This document shows, in pieces, positions 5,753 to 6,840 of a stretch of 6,840 bases of DNA. The position numbers were made by a program, and so were the translations under genes. Under the pieces are notes generated by a model that made no database searches, had not been told where the DNA came from, and was given only the letters and a program-made list of their open reading frames with translations. Within the stretch, counting starts at the first letter, position 1; each line of letters opens with the position of its first letter. Source of the DNA: QHWK01 sp035315685 (GTDB lineage Bacteria > Acidobacteriota > Vicinamibacteria > Vicinamibacterales > CAVVIG01); contig DATFXR010000119.1 in assembly GCA_035315685.1 (NCBI GenBank), positions 1 to 6,840 of the forward strand, written 5' to 3'.

Positions 5753-6226
5753 GTGGCACCGGAGTACACGCTGCGTCCGGCGACGATCGCCGACGCCGAT
5801 ACGCTCGTCCACCATCGTCTGGCGATGTTCACCGACATGGGGTCGGAGTATGACGCGGTCGTGCTCGACGCGGCATTCCGCGCGTGGCTCGCGCAGCTGA
5901 TGCCGTCGGGCGCGTACCGCGCCTGGCTGGTCGAGACCGATACGGGAGAGGTCGCCGCCGGCGCCGGCATCACGGTCGTGCCCTGGCCGCCCGGACCGCG
6001 CTACCCGGGCGAACGGCTGGCGTTCGTCTACAACGTCTATACCGAGCCGGCGCATCGCCGGCGCGGCCTCGGCAGGCTGATGATGGACGCGATCCACAGG
6101 TGGTGCCGCGCGAACGGCGTGCGATCGGTCGCGCTGAACGCCAGCCGCGACGGCCAGCGGCTCTACGAGGCGATGGGCTACATCGAGTCGCCGGCGCCGA
6201 TGATGTTCCTCACGCTCGACCCGTGA
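5753..6226 (+). CDS. GNAT-family N-acetyltransferase
   Basis: A 157-residue acyltransferase that should transfer an acetyl group from acetyl-CoA to an amine; the substrate is not deducible. It opens with YTLRPATIADADTL, the usual first strand and helix of a GNAT domain. The acetyl-CoA pyrophosphate-binding motif A is VYNVYTEPAHRRRGLGRLMM (92-111), with RxxGxG at 102-107. Motif B follows as VALNASRDGQRLYEAMGY (126-143), with the tyrosine Y138 at the position often used as general acid. The length is normal for a single-domain enzyme. GTG 5753 is preferred because it starts just before the conserved first strand and lies at the right distance from TATAAT; an upstream TTG (5717) would add twelve residues overlapping the divergent gene. 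No Shine-Dalgarno is seen, consistent with leaderless translation. The gene is monocistronic or nearly so, since a separate promoter precedes the ferredoxin. Confidence 0.88.
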   Translation: MAPEYTLRPATIADADTLVHHRLAMFTDMGSEYDAVVLDAAFRAWLAQLMPSGAYRAWLVETDTGEVAAGAGITVVPWPPGPRYPGERLAFVYNVYTEPAHRRRGLGRLMMDAIHRWCRANGVRSVALNASRDGQRLYEAMGYIESPAPMMFLTLDP

Positions 6227-6274
6227 CGGCCGACAGCGGGACGGTTCGCACGCATCGGGGCATGTCCGGCAGAC

Positions 6275-6302
6275 TTGCCGCCCTGCCCGCTCGCGGTATA
6301 AT
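6275..6302 (+). promoter_or_regulatory. Sigma-70-type promoter of the ferredoxin gene
   Basis: TTGCCG (6275-6280) and a perfect TATAAT (6297-6302) are separated by 16 bases in the gap between the acetyltransferase and the ferredoxin. The expected transcript start near 6309 gives a leader of about 36 bases containing AAGGAG (6328-6333), 11 bases before ATG 6345. Confidence 0.65.
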
Positions 6303-6344
6303 CCGTCGGCTCAGGCCCAACTGAACGAAGGAGACTACGCGAGC

Positions 6345-6719
6345 ATGCCGTTCATCATCACTGACCCGTGTATCGAAACGAAGGACACCGCCTGCGTCGA
6401 TGTGTGCCCTGTCGATTGCATTCACCCGCGCAAGGACGAAGCGGAGTTCGCGCAGACCACGATGCTCTACATCCATCCGGAAGAGTGCATCGACTGCGGC
6501 GCCTGCGTCCCGGCGTGCCCGGTGGCGGCGATTTACGAGAGCGTGGACGCCACGCCAGCGCATCAGAAGGACTTGATCGAAGCCAACGCCGTCTATCGCA
6601 ACGGCGATGCCGACACGATGGCGCAGGCTGAAGCGATCGTCCAGGCCCACATCGCAGCCCATCCCGAGCTCATGGCGATTCCCGGACCTGAGCGTCAGGC
6701 GGCGCACGCAAGGTTCTGA
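6345..6719 (+). CDS. fdxA: Seven-iron ferredoxin ([3Fe-4S][4Fe-4S], FdxA type)
   Basis: A 124-residue soluble low-potential electron carrier. Cysteines are C9, C17, C21 and C25 in the first half and C48, C51, C54 and C58 (CIDCGACVPACP) in the second. By alignment with Azotobacter ferredoxin I, C9, C17 and C58 hold the [3Fe-4S] cluster and C21, C48, C51 and C54 the [4Fe-4S] cluster. The position that would complete a second four-iron CxxC motif is threonine (T12), supporting a seven-iron rather than eight-iron protein. A helical extension of about 60 residues follows the cluster domain, as in AvFdI-like proteins. It has its own promoter and an AAGGAG ribosome binding site. Its stop overlaps the start of the exonuclease III gene by four bases (CTGA), so the two are probably co-transcribed. 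The partner enzyme is unknown. Confidence 0.93.
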   Translation: MPFIITDPCIETKDTACVDVCPVDCIHPRKDEAEFAQTTMLYIHPEECIDCGACVPACPVAAIYESVDATPAHQKDLIEANAVYRNGDADTMAQAEAIVQAHIAAHPELMAIPGPERQAAHARF

Positions 6720-6840
6720 AGCTCGCGACCTGGAACGTCAACGGCATCCGGGCGCGTCTGGCGCAGGTTCAGGAATGGATCGCGCAGGAGCGTCCGGACG
6801 TCGTCTGCCTGCAGGAAATCAAGGCCACCACCGATCAGAT
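6716..6840 (+). CDS. xthA: Exodeoxyribonuclease III, N-terminal part (runs off the window)
   Basis: The first 41 residues of an ExoIII-type AP endonuclease/3'-5' exonuclease for base-excision repair are visible. KLATWNVNGIRARL and RPDVVCLQEIKA match the family. N7 (in WNVNG) and the metal-binding E34 (in LQEIK) fall at exactly the E. coli ExoIII residue numbers when translation is begun at CTG 6716. The frame is closed upstream by TGA 6689-6691, and no ATG, GTG or TTG lies between that stop and the conserved N-terminus. CTG is therefore the likely initiator, overlapping the ferredoxin stop. AGGCGG at 6697-6702 is a distant possible ribosome binding site, and coupling to ferredoxin translation is the more natural explanation. 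The rest of the protein lies outside the window. Confidence 0.85.
   Translation, partial: MKLATWNVNGIRARLAQVQEWIAQERPDVVCLQEIKATTDQ

Noticed and set aside
4965..5900. Long plus-strand open frame of 311 codons across the haem-protein gene
   Set aside because: It is the antisense shadow of the minus-strand chlorite-dismutase-family gene in high-G+C DNA; its translation is arginine-rich with no recognisable domain.

Overview
The window is a high-G+C stretch of bacterial chromosome carrying mostly housekeeping genes. I see no integrase, transposase, CRISPR array, phage gene, rRNA or tRNA. The gene mix suggests a soil-type, Gram-negative-like bacterium: a DHA2 drug exporter, a free-standing LigD polymerase, a periplasmic murein transglycosylase, a secreted amidase and a chlorite-dismutase-family haem protein. 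The short dispersed repeats, a GCAGCCCT-GA-AGGGCTGC palindrome and an AGCCATG/AGCCATC heptamer, recall Acidobacteriota of the Vicinamibacteria type. That assignment is an inference from memory of similar repeats, not a demonstrated one.

Layout. Bases 2-313 are the 3' end of an EmrB/QacA-type MFS transporter. A repeat-rich gap (about 314-400) follows. Then comes a tightly packed plus-strand run: LigD-type polymerase (401-1339), MltB-type lytic transglycosylase (1349-2551), zinc-ribbon thioredoxin TrxC (2553-3047) and an exported amidase-signature hydrolase (3063-4658). Gaps of 9, 1 and 15 bases suggest co-transcription, although the functions differ (DNA end joining, cell wall, redox, amide hydrolysis). 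Bases 4659-4994 hold no long gene. They contain a candidate 28-residue membrane peptide with a very good ribosome binding site, followed by a large imperfect hairpin.

From 4995 the minus strand carries a chlorite-dismutase/HemQ-family gene. It diverges from a GNAT acetyltransferase (5753-6226). The two share a compact promoter region in which overlapping -10 boxes on opposite strands sit so close to the start codons that both messages look leaderless. A well-formed promoter and Shine-Dalgarno then precede a seven-iron ferredoxin (6345-6719). The ferredoxin overlaps by four bases the start of an exonuclease III gene that runs off the window and appears to begin with a CTG codon.

I found no convincing new multi-gene system. 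The most interesting signals are small. Palindromic repeats are translated in frame as the N-terminus of the transglycosylase. Repeats also lie over the ligD start. The 28-residue ORF, the large hairpin, the two-way leaderless promoter and the CTG start are the others.
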